Below are positions 46,970 through 58,130 of a stretch of DNA of 64,000 bases, one piece after another; within the stretch, counting starts at the first letter, position 1, and every line of letters begins with the position of its first letter. Below the pieces are notes generated by a model that saw nothing but the letters and a program-made list of their open reading frames with translations, did no database searches and had not been told where the DNA came from. Location of the stretch: the NCBI GenBank assembly GCA_958295665.1, contig OY282560.1, positions 50,778,333 to 50,842,332 on the forward strand, read 5' to 3'. Made by a program: the position numbers and the translations under genes. The stretch comes from Tipula vernalis (taxonomy: Eukaryota > Arthropoda > Insecta > Diptera > Tipulidae).

Positions 46970-48420
46970 TAGATTACATGCGGACAATCAATGCTTTGAA
47001 GCAATATACGTGTCAAATTGAGTGGGTTACATCCAGCAGCATTCCGACTTCCAGCAATGGCGCCACATCCGCACAAAACACAACCCGGCAGATTGTGCTA
47101 GTCGCGGAATATCACCAACTGCACTAGAAGGCCATTCCCTATGGTGGAATGGCCCTTCATGTTTATATAAAGTATCGACGAACGTTGATGAACCACCAAC
47201 GCTGACTTTACCAGATGAAGAGATCGTTATCAACAAAACAAAACTGTTCCGTACCTTACTCAGTACGAATCCCAGGTGGAAGATCACTACAAGCGTCGAC
47301 GGTGGAAATCGGATCGCACTCATTGAACGATTTAGCACCTTACAAAGAGTGTTACACACAACGTCAATTGTACTACGTTTCCGACCAGCTGGGAGAAAAT
47401 ATTGACGCAACCAGCAAATTACTTTCACTCAGTCCATTTCTGGATGACAAGGAGATTCTACGTGTTGGCGGACGGCTGACTCATGCTGATCTTCGATACG
47501 ATCAGCGTCATCCGATGATTTTACCGAAGGAATGTACATTGGCTCGGTTACTTATTTATCATGCGCATATGGTCACACTACATGGCGGTATTCAAGAAAT
47601 GTTGCAATACCTAAGAAAACGATTCTGGATTATTCATGGGCGTGCATTAGTAAAAACGTTCATCCATCAATGTGTCATCTGCAAACTCTATCAGCGAACA
47701 ATGCAACAGCAACAGATGGCATCGTTGCCACGTTCACATGTTCTGGTAGCCCTACCATTCACAAACACTAGGCTAGATTACTGTGGTCCCTTTAATGTTA
47801 GACTGGGTTGTCGACGAGCAATAACGACAACAAAACAAAAACATATGCAGTGATCTTCATGTGTATGAGCACCAAGGCCGTACACATAGAGGTTGCCGAA
47901 GATCTGTCGACTAGATTATTTTTAGATGTGTTCGATAGATTCATTAGTCGACGCGGCTACTGTACTGAACTCTGCAGCGATAACGGAACTCAGTTTGTTG
48001 GTGCAGATCGGTTAAAGCAACGCGAACTCCGTAAGTGGAGCAACACGCATGCTCAAAAGCATATCGCAGAACACGCTTCTAATACGGATCGAATCATGTC
48101 TCAATTCCAGACCGATCATGGCGCTTCATGATGATCCAAGGGGAGGTCTTGCTTTAACCCCATGCGTACCAGAAAGTCCTCTGAAATATTGGCAGCAACT
48201 ACAGCGAATTTTCCAACAATTCTAGAAGCGTTGGCAACAGGAATATCTCACTTTATTACAAACACGTGGTAAATGGGCACGAGCAGAACCAAATCTGCAA
48301 ATGAACGACATCATTGTCATTCAACAAGATAACCAGCCTGCCTCTCGATGGCGCATAAGGCGCATCATCAAGATACATCCGGGCAGTGATGGGCTGGTAC
48401 GTGTGGTAACGATCTAATAT
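46970..48420 (+). pseudogene. BEL-4 A17 end, integrase and DUF5641
   Basis: 47040-47130 reads HIRTKHNPADCASRGISPTA. 47215-47853 carries the integrase zinc module (KEILRVGGRLTHADLRYDQR, HPMILPKECTLARLLIYHAH, CVICKLYQRTMQQQQM) and the first catalytic Asp (NTRLDYCGPFNV). 47808-48131 continues in another frame with FMCMSTKAVHIEVAEDL and CSDNGTQFVGADR. The GLWEA block with the catalytic Glu is deleted, and DUF5641 follows (DDPRGGLALTPCVPESPLKY, RRIIKIHPGSDGLVRVV). The zinc module is intact, but the lost Glu would inactivate integration. Confidence 0.85.
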
Positions 48421-48549
48421 AATAGTGATGAAAAAACACCTGATGGACATTTAATCAAACATCAACGTCAGCGACCGGTCCAGAAGGTATGCCGGCTTAT
48501 TTAAGCAGAGGAGAAGGTTCCAAACCGCACCGGTTTGGCCGGGCTGGAA

Positions 48550-48636
48550 TGTATAAAATCGAACGCTCCGAATCCGAACGAGGAAGTAAATCATGTTTAC
48601 TGAACGCACCTACTAACTTGCAATAGAATGCACCCG
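48550..48636 (+). repeat. BEL-4 3' LTR (conserved start)
   Basis: It starts TGTATAAAATCGAACGCTCC. An AATAAA-type signal lies downstream at about 48763 (GGACAATAAAAAG), which would suit the end of an LTR transcript. Confidence 0.82.
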
Positions 48637-48770
48637 GTCATATCAGTGTTCTGTGAACAGTTCTTGCTATAACAACATACATAAATTACACATTAAAAAC
48701 AAACAATTCTGAGTATTTTATTCGTGCGACAAGCATAATATTATACAAGGAGTATTTCGGACAATAAAAA

Positions 48771-51700
48771 GTTTCAATGACTGTACTTTGGACTGTACTT
48801 CACTCATGCTTAGCGAGGCATGGCTATACTGAAGAATACTCGTTTGCATTTCTCGATGCCAACAAATTATCGAAATTATAAAATTAAAACTTAAAATTTT
48901 AAAAGCTTTTTATAGAAGCTTTTTATGTAATCTGATTTAGTCAGTTTAGTTGAGTATCCTATATCCTTTAACAACAAATTTGATGAAGTAGTTTAACGTT
49001 TATCAGTTACGATAGAGGTGACTATTTCAATGTGGATTTATTCGAAAAATATGTATGGTATCGATTGAGCTAAAGATGGTATCGAAATTGCTTTCGGTAC
49101 TTGATATTCTATATTTTTAAAACATAAAAGTTTTACTGAGACCGGGCTTGTTCGAAAAGAAATCGGATACATTCATCAACCCATAAACGTTAATTATGGG
49201 ATACTTATAAATTTGCTTATGATCCTTAACGTTGTTAAAGATCATCAAAAACACGTTTTAGCTCTACAATTATTGAAGTTCAAACAAATCCGGATTTGTG
49301 GAGCTTTCGACTAGTTTATATAATAGCTACAAAAAGCTAGCACATAAAATATTTGTTTTAGCACAGGACACTTTTGCAAAAGCAGAAACTCGTTCAAGAC
49401 TAAGAATCGCGAGAGTAAATTACAATTATCATCAGAATTTAGGTGGAATAGGCCTGCAATAGTGTAGTGCGGAATTCAAACAATTTAATTTTTGGTCAGG
49501 CTACGTAGGGTATGATCGCTATATCGATTGTAAGTGTGGAGGATATCGGCGATCCTCTAGGAGGTAGTTAATTTGAATATCGATGGAGGATGGCATGTTA
49601 AAAGATTTTTTGATCTTCTGGTTATATATTTTGGAATTTTTCCCCCCAGTAAACAAAATGTGGGTACTTTACATTAATTCAAAAGATATTGGCGACTGGG
49701 ATGAACAATATTTGGTCTGTAATTTTAATAAGACAATGGCGTAATGAACTTTAGTATAACTTTAAATACATAAGGATGATGGGAGTGATTGGATTCCTTG
49801 CAAACACCACCGTAAAGTTGTATAAAATATTGATCAGGCACACTGTCATATTTCGGTGTTACAGTTGAATGCTGATGGAAGATTACGAAAAGTACCTGAA
49901 TAATGACGTTCGAGAAAACAGTCATGCTTATGATAATTGAACCTGAATTTGATGCTGATGATTTCTATAAAATCACGAAATCATCAACTTTATTCGAGTG
50001 ATGTAGTACAGCCGGTCTTGGGTGGGAGCAGGATTCACTGCCGACGATGGTCGTTCCTCATATTACAGAGAACGCTCTTTCATAGTCTGATTGTATGAAA
50101 CAGCTATTCTTAAAATAAGAAGCGCGACCAAAAATTGCATTGTCACAAAAAAATTAACAATCTATATCTCTGCCTAGCCAGTTTGTCACATAATTCGATA
50201 GACAAATTTGTGATACCTCAATGAGACAAAGTATCGACAAAGATTCCCAGTTTAATCGATTTCTAAACTTGGGGACCTGATGAAAATATGCTGCATGACA
50301 ATATTTCGCCATTGATCGGGTTCCACTGTTTCACGAAGGATTAATCTCTAATGGCTTCTTTCGTTTCACTTTTTGACTTTTACGCCAAATCAGAGAGATT
50401 CTAGCGAGTTACTAATTCAAAAGCTTTGCACCAAGCGTCCTGACACGGTTGATGTTAGCATCTTGTTTAAAAATTATTTTTATCAATTTGAGATTTTAGT
50501 TACATCAAAATCTTATTTATATAAATTTAGGAGAACTAAACTGCAACTATTATAAATTATCGTAATTGCAAGTGCTTTAGGCTAGTGCTTTAAGCTTTAG
50601 CTTGATAGTCTAACTTTAGAAGCTGGTTCTAATTGGATTTGACTTGGATTGGATAAAAATTTAAAAATATCATTCAAGAAAGAATACTGTAAGAACATTT
50701 TAACTGTAAAATTTGTTCTGAATTACCCTTAAGTAAAATATTTGCATAGTACAATATTTCGGCAAACACTCAAGTCAATAAATGGATTTTGTGAAACTTT
50801 CTGTATCTAAATATAATGTGGTATCTTCCCGAACCAGCACATATAAATTGTGAAGATGTAGCAACTTCCTTAGGCAACTACATATTTGGTTTGTAAAATG
50901 GAATCCAGAATGCTAGAAATTGTAAAACGAACTGCCTAAAATTTAGTGAATACTTCAATACAGACAATTTTGATTCTACCTATGTTAGAATTTTTCCAAA
51001 CAAGGTACATTTTAAAATTATCTTAATTAAGTTAATGGCGGAAGTTGTATTCATAATTTTGATTATTTTTTAAATCCAAATATTGATGAAAAATATCAGT
51101 TCACCGTTTTTCTTGGTATGATAACGTTAACTACAACTAAACAATTTCGCAGGGTGCAGTAATACGTTCGTAGTAATCCATAATAAATGTAACAGTGCAA
51201 CATATCCACAAAACTATTAACTATTAACACTACTTCAAGTAACTATTTTGCTGAAATTATTAAAATTTCTGAAGGCAAACGCACACACATCATTCACAAA
51301 CAAAATTTCCCGACTAACAAGTATAAAACTAATTTGCTCAACACGAAACTTGCAAATTTGTTGTTCCACGTGCCTAAATTTGTGTTTTGCCATAAATCCC
51401 AAATCAGCCTTTTGATCTGCAGGTTTAATGAATGCCAGTGCATATATTACAGAGATTAAAACGTGTAAATACAAAAACAACAAAATTAAAATCGAAAGAA
51501 AAGAAAATTTCATCAACGTTTTCCACCACATAACAAAAGCGTAAAGGAAAAACACAAAATTCGCAAGTAAGTCAAATCCATGTTTCAGTACTCGTGATAT
51601 CAGACAGACGACTAAAAAAAAAATTCTTGTGTTTACCCAAACGAGGGAGAAGAATAGATGTTTTTATATTTGTCCTATTTTACTTTACGTTACCAAAGTT

Positions 51701-52071
51701 TATACATTTTTCATCCTTATCGTACGCAAAATAACGAACATCAGGACGAAAATGCACATGACACAACCGAAACGGAAAAACTATAAAAGCCGTGAAAATT
51801 GGTTCAATATTCGTATTTATAATTCGTTGTTTGAATGAGAAACATCTCTTGTGCAAGCTAAATACACGTACACAAATATAAAACGTAATTAAAATTAATT
51901 TTGAAAAACCAAACTGTGTGGATATTTATTTACAACAAAAAAAAAAAAAAAAAAGATTTTTAAAACATTTATTAATTGAATAAAGTGTTATTTAAAAAAA
52001 CTAAAAAAAAAAACTATTAAGTGAATTTATTTTAGTGAATATTGTAGTGAAATTTATACAAACTGTAAAAT
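48771..52071. other. AT-rich stretch, no confident gene
   Basis: Short ORFs show no known motif. The minus-strand ORF at 51235-51555 has a hydrophobic N-terminus (from the second Met, KFSFLSILILLFLYLHVLI) that could be a signal peptide or membrane segment, but nothing else supports a gene. An A-run of 18 lies at 51937-51954. The part just upstream of 52072 is presumably 5' UTR and promoter of the next gene. Confidence 0.45.
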
Positions 52072-52317
52072 ATGGAAGAAACAAATCACGTTATTTTTAT
52101 TCATGTGCCAAATACAAATTCGCGTAGTATATCGCCAATGTCAATGTGCGATACAATACGCGACAAAAACCTAGGTTTTTTTCATGCACTAAGCCGTCGA
52201 TTTTGTCGACGGTCCCAAGAGGATTTACATCTGAATGTGGAAGAAGATTCACGTTCCTCCTCAACTGATTCATGTTCGTCAACGTCGGCTGGTCGCACCA
52301 GTAACAATAATAATAAC

Positions 52318-52348
<31 letters not shown>

Positions 52349-52755
52349 GTAACAGTAACAACAGTAATAGCCTAAATATAAATAGTAATCGAAAAAATTC
52401 TGGTGATAAAAAATTAAAATTAGAAATTTCATCGACATCGTCCGAAACCTCATCCAGTGGTACAAGTACAACATCGACGCGCAAATCAAATAAGGATACA
52501 GATCGAAATTCAAAACGTCGATCATCATCATCAATTAAACGGGCCCTAAAAAGTTTAACAATTTCATCCCGTTCCCTGTCGTGTTCCAATTCACCGACAA
52601 AAATGGGATCAAGCGCCGAACAAAAATCAAATAAAAAACAACCGCAACGGATTTTACGGCAACCCGTCACCTATACGTATCTCAAAGGAATTTCTGGCCT
52701 ACCAACACAACGGGTACCGCGCTCATCACTGTGTTGTCACTATGGCCAACGATAA
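52072..52755 (+). CDS. Candidate host gene: Asn/Ser-rich low-complexity protein
   Basis: This is an unbroken 227-codon ORF from ATG (context AAAATATGG) to TAA, unlike the surrounding transposon debris. The N-terminal 60 residues (MEETNHVIFIHVPNTNSRSI, then a Phe/Arg-rich HALSRRFCRRSQEDLHL) look structured. Residues about 62-108 are Ser/Thr/Asn-rich with a poly-Asn tract, followed by basic Ser-rich segments. The C-terminus is again ordered (RILRQPVTYTYLKGISGLP, then a Cys-Cys pair). Neither end matches a family I can name, and no transposon motif is present. It could be a regulatory or cytoplasmic adaptor-like protein. Synonymous AAT/AAC mixing within the Asn run suggests selection on protein rather than simple slippage. 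The single-exon form is a guess; upstream non-coding exons are possible. Confidence 0.6.
52303..52369 (+). repeat. (AAT/AAC)n microsatellite coding for poly-Asn
   Basis: A run of AAT with interspersed AAC/AGT codons gives about 15 consecutive Asn, then Ser/Asn alternation. It lies inside the ORF at 52072-52755. Confidence 0.9.
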
Positions 52756-53989
52756 AAATTTTTTGTTATATGATTGAAACGAATTTAACATGATTTTAAG
52801 TTTTAACATTTAACATTTTTTTTGCAATATTAAATTCCTATTTTTGAATTAAACCAAAATTAAAAATTTAAAAAAATGGATCCTTAAAATTATATTAAAA
52901 AAAAAAAACATAAGACTGTAAAATATTTCTAGGACTATTCTAAGTAAAAAAAAAAAACGCAAAACATTAAGGTGTGAGATTAAAAGTGTGGTTGGTAGAT
53001 GTGCCTTCCCAATAATTAGTTTCCTATAATTTAACTGATTTAATTTATTTTTATTTATTTATTAAGCCTTAATTAAATTACATTGTAATTTTCCATAGTT
53101 TTCCATTTTACTTAGATAGACACAAATTGTACATATAATAATACTAATATAAAGAAAAAAAAATTCTAAATTAATTTAACGTGTAAAATAATTAAATATT
53201 TTAATTTTCTCAAAAATACAAAAAAAAAAATTAAATTCATATCACTTTACCCAAATAAATCTAAAACAGGAATAAATTATGATTAACTACTTAAATTTCA
53301 AATTTTATAAATTAATTAAAATACACACACAGATCTTCATATACAAACAATATAAATTATATATAAATAAAAACTGTAGGTCATAAAATTCTGTGCACTT
53401 GTACCAAAAAAAAAAAAACAAAAATTAAAAATTTTAATATTTAATTATAATTATTATTGTATATTATTGTAAATTGTTATAAACTTTAGCTTTTATTTTT
53501 AAATTAATTTTTTTAAAACAACCAAAATATATAAAACATTTAAAAAATATAATTAACATTTTTTTGATATTATGTACATACGAGTATGTGGAAATTCGAT
53601 TGACGTCAATAATTTTGGGTTCGAAATTTCGCTTGTCGTTTTATTGCAGGTAAGTAAATCTAATTCGTTTACATATCAACAAATTTATCATTCTATAATT
53701 TTTCGTATTGTTTTGTATTACGACTCAAAACCAAATTATCTTATGATTATGTCGACTACATACATACATACAATCAACATTTTATGTAAGATTTGGTATT
53801 ATATTGTGATGATGTGGGATATGTATAAAAATGAAGCGGAAAATTTTCAACTAAATAATTTTTTTTTTTTTTGATAAATTTTTTTTATTCCTGCAAACAA
53901 CAAATAAAAAATGTTGGGTTATCTAACACAAATTGAAATTTTACAATAAATACATAAGGAGGAATAATGTACGACCAATATTTTATGTA
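52756..53989. other. Probable 3' flank of the 52072 gene
   Basis: Very AT-rich, with several AATAAA-like signals (for example near 53255 and 53271) and many A-runs. At 53646-53655 the string GCAGGTAAGT is a perfect match to a 5' splice donor (CAG|GTAAGT) and could also serve as an acceptor. No exon could be confirmed. Confidence 0.4.
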
Positions 53990-55119
53990 AGATATGGCAT
54001 TTAGGAAGATCTCCCGGTAATTCTAAGAATTTTTGACACCGGGTTCACCGTACACCTTTTTTACATTTACTTGGGAGGATTGGATAGGATTGAGGTCGAC
54101 CCGGTAAGGGACCATAATTCCGTTATCAGAACACGAGTTTAGAGGTCCGGTGCGGTCACACTGGCGGGTTAAGCTCAGGGTGGGGCGTGGGGTTTCCGGA
54201 CATAAATTACTGATAAATTTGACCGCACAGATGACAAGGATTAGAGAAGGACAAAGTGTACCGCCCATGTATTGGCAGAAACATTTTTTTTAATATTACA
54301 TTTTCCGCTAACAATGGGTGACCTCGACAGAAGAAAACGGAATTGATGCACCACCGAGCGCCGAGACGAGGAACCGCCACAATCAACACTACCTAAATGG
54401 CTGATATCCTCGTCTACCCCGCTCAACGTGCAAGGGACAACGAGAAGGAACAGGCAGAATATACCTTTTTTTTGGCAGGAACTATGAAGACGAAGCGAGA
54501 AAAGACTAAGAGAAAAAAAAGAAAACACAACATAAACTTAACGATACTCCCAGAAAGGGCGGCCAGGAAATCATGTCGAATAACCCATGGCGGAATTGCC
54601 TGTTTTCCTACCTCCGTTTCGCTCCATCGAACAGTAGACCATACCTCCTTCCTCAGTTCATCCGTCAGTAAATAAAACTTCTTACTTAACTTTCAACACC
54701 ATTTTTAGGGTAAACATAATTAAATTTATTAACAATTCAATATCAAAAAAAAAAAAAACACGGGCAGAGGATTTACTCCGCACACTCATCCAATCTACCC
54801 CCACTCCAGTCCCTAGAGTGTGTGTTGCGGGACGGAATTAAATACCTCTCGAATGTAATTAGGGGTATTAACAAAAAAAAAAAAAAAATATAAATATCAA
54901 GGACCTGGAAGAACCCAACAAAAAAAAACTGTGCGAACTTACGGTTTGGTTCCGGATCCTCCCCAAACCGCTTTATTAGGTATCGGCACCTGTGTGGAGA
55001 AAAAAATGTTGTTATTTAAATATCTTCTTAAGGAGGTGGCTGAAATTTTGTTGTTAGGGGTTGCAGTTCCCTTACAACGATGGTTCAATAAAAGATTATA
55101 ATTTTTTTTTTTTTTGCAG
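53990..55119 (+). other. 5' region of the Helitron (leader, possible introns)
   Basis: The segment 54010-54700 is more GC-rich than both flanks and holds no family ORF. A pyrimidine tract of 15 T then GCAG at 55100-55119 is a strong 3' splice site leading into the Helitron reading frame at 55120. The Helitron 5' end (normally TC) was not located. Confidence 0.4.
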
Positions 55120-55496
55120 GGACACACATTCGAATGAAAAAATTGCAAGAGTCACCAGCTTCTCGTGCATCCTGGTTGGAAAAGGAACGTCGGCGAAAAG
55201 GTGAAAGACGACGCGATGAATCTCCAACAACTCTTGCATCAAGGCTCGCTCATTAACGTAAAGCAAATGAAGAGAGATGACGCGATGAGTCTCCAACATC
55301 TCGTGCATCAAGGCTTAATCAGCAAAGTCTTGCAGATGAAGCAAGACGAAGCGATGAATCTCCTACAACTCGTGCATCAAGGCTCGCTCATTAACGTAAA
55401 GCAAATGAAGAGAGACGACGCAATGAGTCTCCAACATCTCGTGCATCAAGGCTTACTCAGCAAAGTCGTGCAGATGAAGCAAGACGAAATGTTAAA
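55120..55496 (+). pseudogene. Helitron N-terminal Arg-rich ESP-repeat region
   Basis: In the frame starting at ATG 55134 the reading is MKKLQESPASRASWLEKERR, then repeats of the type RRRDESPTTRASRLA-x-RKANEE and ARRNESPTSRASRLTQQSRA. ESP-x-x-RA-x-RL repeats of about 22-23 residues are a known leader of insect Helitron proteins. A 138-bp (two-repeat) tandem duplication is visible. In-frame TAA codons occur at 55254-55256 and 55392-55394, one in each duplicate. The +1 frame (55165-55518) is open across the whole region but gives no family match. The region feeds in frame into DUF6570 at 55497. Confidence 0.75.
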
Positions 55497-56078
55497 TTGG
55501 ATATCGACGCCTCGGTAGCTGCTTTCGAAGCAAAAGTTAATGTTTATGCCGATAAAATCTGCGAAGTCTGCCACAAGCGATGCTACAAACAACAAGTTAA
55601 AAACTGCAGAATCTCTGGTTTAACTTTAAATTATCTTCCCGCCAAGTTGTCCTGCAAAATTTCATTGCTTTTGTGCAACCGTTGTGAGACACATTTGAAG
55701 TCGAAGAAGACACACCAACTTTCAAAAGCATATTGGAACAATCTTGCTCCTGGAGTAATTACTCAAGAGATTCCAATTCTCACACAAGTGGAGATTCGTT
55801 TACTCGCTCGAATCATCCCATTCATGAAAATTATCAAATATGACGGCGTTTTTGGACAGTTTGAATTCAAGGGTCAAGCAGTTTTGTTCGCTCAAGATAT
55901 TTTCCAAGTTTCCGAAAAGCATCCAACATCGTTGCCTCGATCACCTGATTCTGCCGGCTTGATTGTAATCACGGAGTCATTGGAGAACCTCAACATCACA
56001 CGTGAGTTCACAATTTCACGCAACAATGTTAGCAATGCAATTGAGTGGCTAAAGGCGAATAATCCATTCCACTGCTAA
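55497..56078 (+). pseudogene. Helitron DUF6570-like zinc region
   Basis: This is 193 open codons in the same frame as the ESP repeats. It begins with the Cys cluster KICEVCHKRCYKQQ and LLCNRCETHLKS. It then carries LTQVEIRLLARIIPFMKIIK and GQFEFKGQAVLFAQD, ending LPRSPDSAGLIVI and NVSNAIEWLKANNPF. This is the order of the DUF6570-type module that precedes Rep in many Helitron polyproteins. A stop at 56076-56078 ends the frame; the next block is two bases out of phase. Confidence 0.75.
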
Positions 56079-56089
56079 GCTACTGTATT

Positions 56090-56760
56090 TCAATTAGTGA
56101 CCACTCGAAAATAATTCGTGCTCAATGGAATCAGGCACATTCAATGTTTGGTGAAAATACTGGCAAACTATGTTGTCCTATGGCAATCGGAGCTATTGTT
56201 CGATCAACGATTCTGTCGCCTACTGAATGGGACTCCAATACACTCAATGGTATTTTAATTGAGTCGAATAGACTGTACGAGACAATTTTGTTACTTTCTG
56301 ATCCACAATCAATTCCACCGACTGATTATCTTCTCGTCAACAACTTTAATGTCGTGTCAAATGATATTACAATGTTTGGAATTAGTGTATCGCTTCAACT
56401 TGACGAAGAACCAAAAATATTTGGGAGCCTTAAAGATTGAAAAAATCTACTTGACATAGGTGCTCGTCTTTTTGATGGTATAGGGTCTCTGTTTGTCAAC
56501 CATTCAGCTGGAGTTTTGATTCGAAAAGCTACGCTATTATGAAGATTAACGACATGTTCTATTTTGTTGACTCCCATTCATGCGGTCCAAAAGGAGCTGC
56601 TGCTATGAACGGTCGAGCTTGTATCATCGAGTGTATTACTTTTGAAGAATTGATTCGCATTTGTAAGCGTGCAACAGGCTCCAGAAATATCCAGTACACG
56701 CTAGAATACGTTGATGTCATAATTAAGAACGAAGAAACTTCACAAATGGTTTACATAGAC
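56090..56760 (+). pseudogene. Helitron cysteine-protease-like block (C76/tegument DUB-like)
   Basis: From about 56090 the reading is SISDHSKIIRAQWNQAH, SMFGENTGKLCCPMAIGAIV (candidate catalytic Cys at 56171-56176), then WDSNTLNGILIESNRLYETI and YLLVNNFNVV. A stop at 56438 and a frame change near 56537 interrupt it. LFVNHSAGVLIRKATLL and MFYFVDSHSCGPKGAAAMNG follow, with a D-x-H pair at 56569-56577, and then ACIIECITFEELI. The order of Cys with small residues, W-x-x-x-x-L-x-x-I-L-x-x-[GS]-x-x-LY, and F-x-D-[SP]-H matches the herpesvirus tegument-type (C76) deubiquitinase fold. OTU or unrelated protease domains are alternatives. The activity and the relationship are inferred from motif memory only. 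Confidence 0.5.
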
Positions 56761-56989
56761 TCTGAAATAGATGCTGATGGCCAAATTTCATGCATTCCAT
56801 CTGCTGCTTCTTCTCATATCTGTTCTCAACTCTCTAACATCATATCGAGTCAGTCTCAAGTAGATGCAATCCCCGTTCAAACTTCTGTTATGGCACCAAT
56901 TGATGCACGTCAACCTCAAGAAGATTCGGAGTTGACAGGAATTCCAAGTGATGGTAGTGAAGAAAAATTGCTCAAAATTTCAAGAAAAA

Positions 56990-58130
56990 CTACCAATAAC
57001 ATAGTAAATGATCGATACGAGCTGAAAGCAGAAGAATATGCATGGTATCATCTCTTTCCAAATGGCATTAATGGACTGAAGCAACCTCGGCCGGTACAAA
57101 TTTCGGCACTTGACTACTTTCAATCACGCATCATGGGGAACGATACAAGATTTCAGCGCACAGATTATCCATTTTACGCTCTATCGATGTACGAACATCT
57201 TCGCATAACGAGCAACATCAATGTTTTTGGAAAAAAGGTGAGAAATAATAATAAAAGCAAAGCAGCACATCAGCAAAACTGATTGTGGAAGACTTTCATC
57301 TCTATATCAAGAATTTGCGCAGTTCGTTGGCTTATTGGAATACTGCTTTGAGTGAGCTCATTGCAATGATTAGATGCTTGGGACCTCCAAATTACTTCAT
57401 AACTTTCAGTTGCAACGATCTACATTGGAAAGATATGATTCGTGCATTGTTGGTAGCCGATGGTAACGCTGGCAAAGATCCAGTTTCTTTAAGCACATAT
57501 GATGTTCAGAAACTTGTTGAAAAATATCCCATGGTCATCAATCGTCATTTCATGATTCGAGCCAACGCAATGATGTATTTGCTTAAGTCAGATCATACTA
57601 TTCTCTGTGGAAAATTGATTGATGAATGGTCACGTATAGAATTCCAAAATCGTAGAACGCCGCATCTCCACATGTTGGTTTGGGTGAAAGGAACACCAAG
57701 CTTTGAAGCTTCAGAAGGAATCACTCGAATCGATGAAGTCATAACGTGTGAATTGCCAGACAATGATGAGGAGATGAGAACTCTTGTCAATGGTGTTCAG
57801 CGACATCATCATACACAAACCTGCTACAAGAATCGTTCTGTTGAATGTCGCTTCAACTTTCCTCGACTTTCAAGTGACCGAACTCATATTGTCGCAAATA
57901 CGTCGGACGAATTTATTAAAAACGGAGAACGAATGTGTATTTTGACTTCATCAACAATTAAAATGAGAACATACAACCATGCGGTAACAACGAATCAATC
58001 GCAACGTATATTGCTAAATATTGCTCAAAGAACGAGCCAACTGAAATGTCTGCAGGTCTGCGAAATGCAATTCGAACTATACGACAAGAACAAAGTCACA
58101 TCAGAAAAACTGTTCAAGATTTGCATAAAA
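56990..58130 (+). pseudogene. Helitron Rep (HUH/Y2) endonuclease region
   Basis: 56990-57282 reads AEEYAWYHLFPNGINGLKQP and DYPFYALSMYEHLRI, the Helitron_like_N start. After a stop at 57282, 57285 onward continues with LGPPNYFITFSCNDLHWKDM and then the HUH motif NRRTPHLHMLVWVKG at 57648-57690 (His-Leu-His, metal-binding). The two catalytic Tyr lie in YIAKY at 58007-58021. They are out of phase with the HUH part: the frame changes near 57962 and back near 58125. Rep nicks DNA for rolling-circle transposition. HUH and Y2 residues are kept as codons, but no continuous frame joins them. Confidence 0.85.

Larger units (their letters stand above)
44148..48770 (+). mobile_element. BEL/Pao LTR retrotransposon BEL-4 with recognisable LTRs
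   Basis: An 87-bp stretch beginning TGTATAAAATCGAAC at 44148 recurs at 48550 with two mismatches, giving the start of the 5' and 3' LTRs. Beyond that the LTRs differ, so one or both are rearranged. Gag, RT, RNase H, integrase and DUF5641 lie between. It inserted into the 150-bp satellite. The 3' boundary is approximate. Confidence 0.85.

Noticed and set aside
51235..51555. Minus-strand ORF with a hydrophobic N-terminus as a secreted protein gene
   Set aside because: AT-rich sequence often gives Leu/Phe/Ile-rich chance ORFs. There is no motif and no splice or regulatory support.
52182..52670. Minus-strand ORF with long poly-Leu, looking like a membrane protein
   Set aside because: Poly-Leu is the reverse reading of the AAT/AAC poly-Asn repeat in the plus-strand gene.
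55165..55518. Open 118-codon frame with regular 46-residue repeats
   Set aside because: The repeats are in the +1 frame of the Helitron ESP-repeat leader; the family-like frame is the other one. Kept only as an overlap observation.
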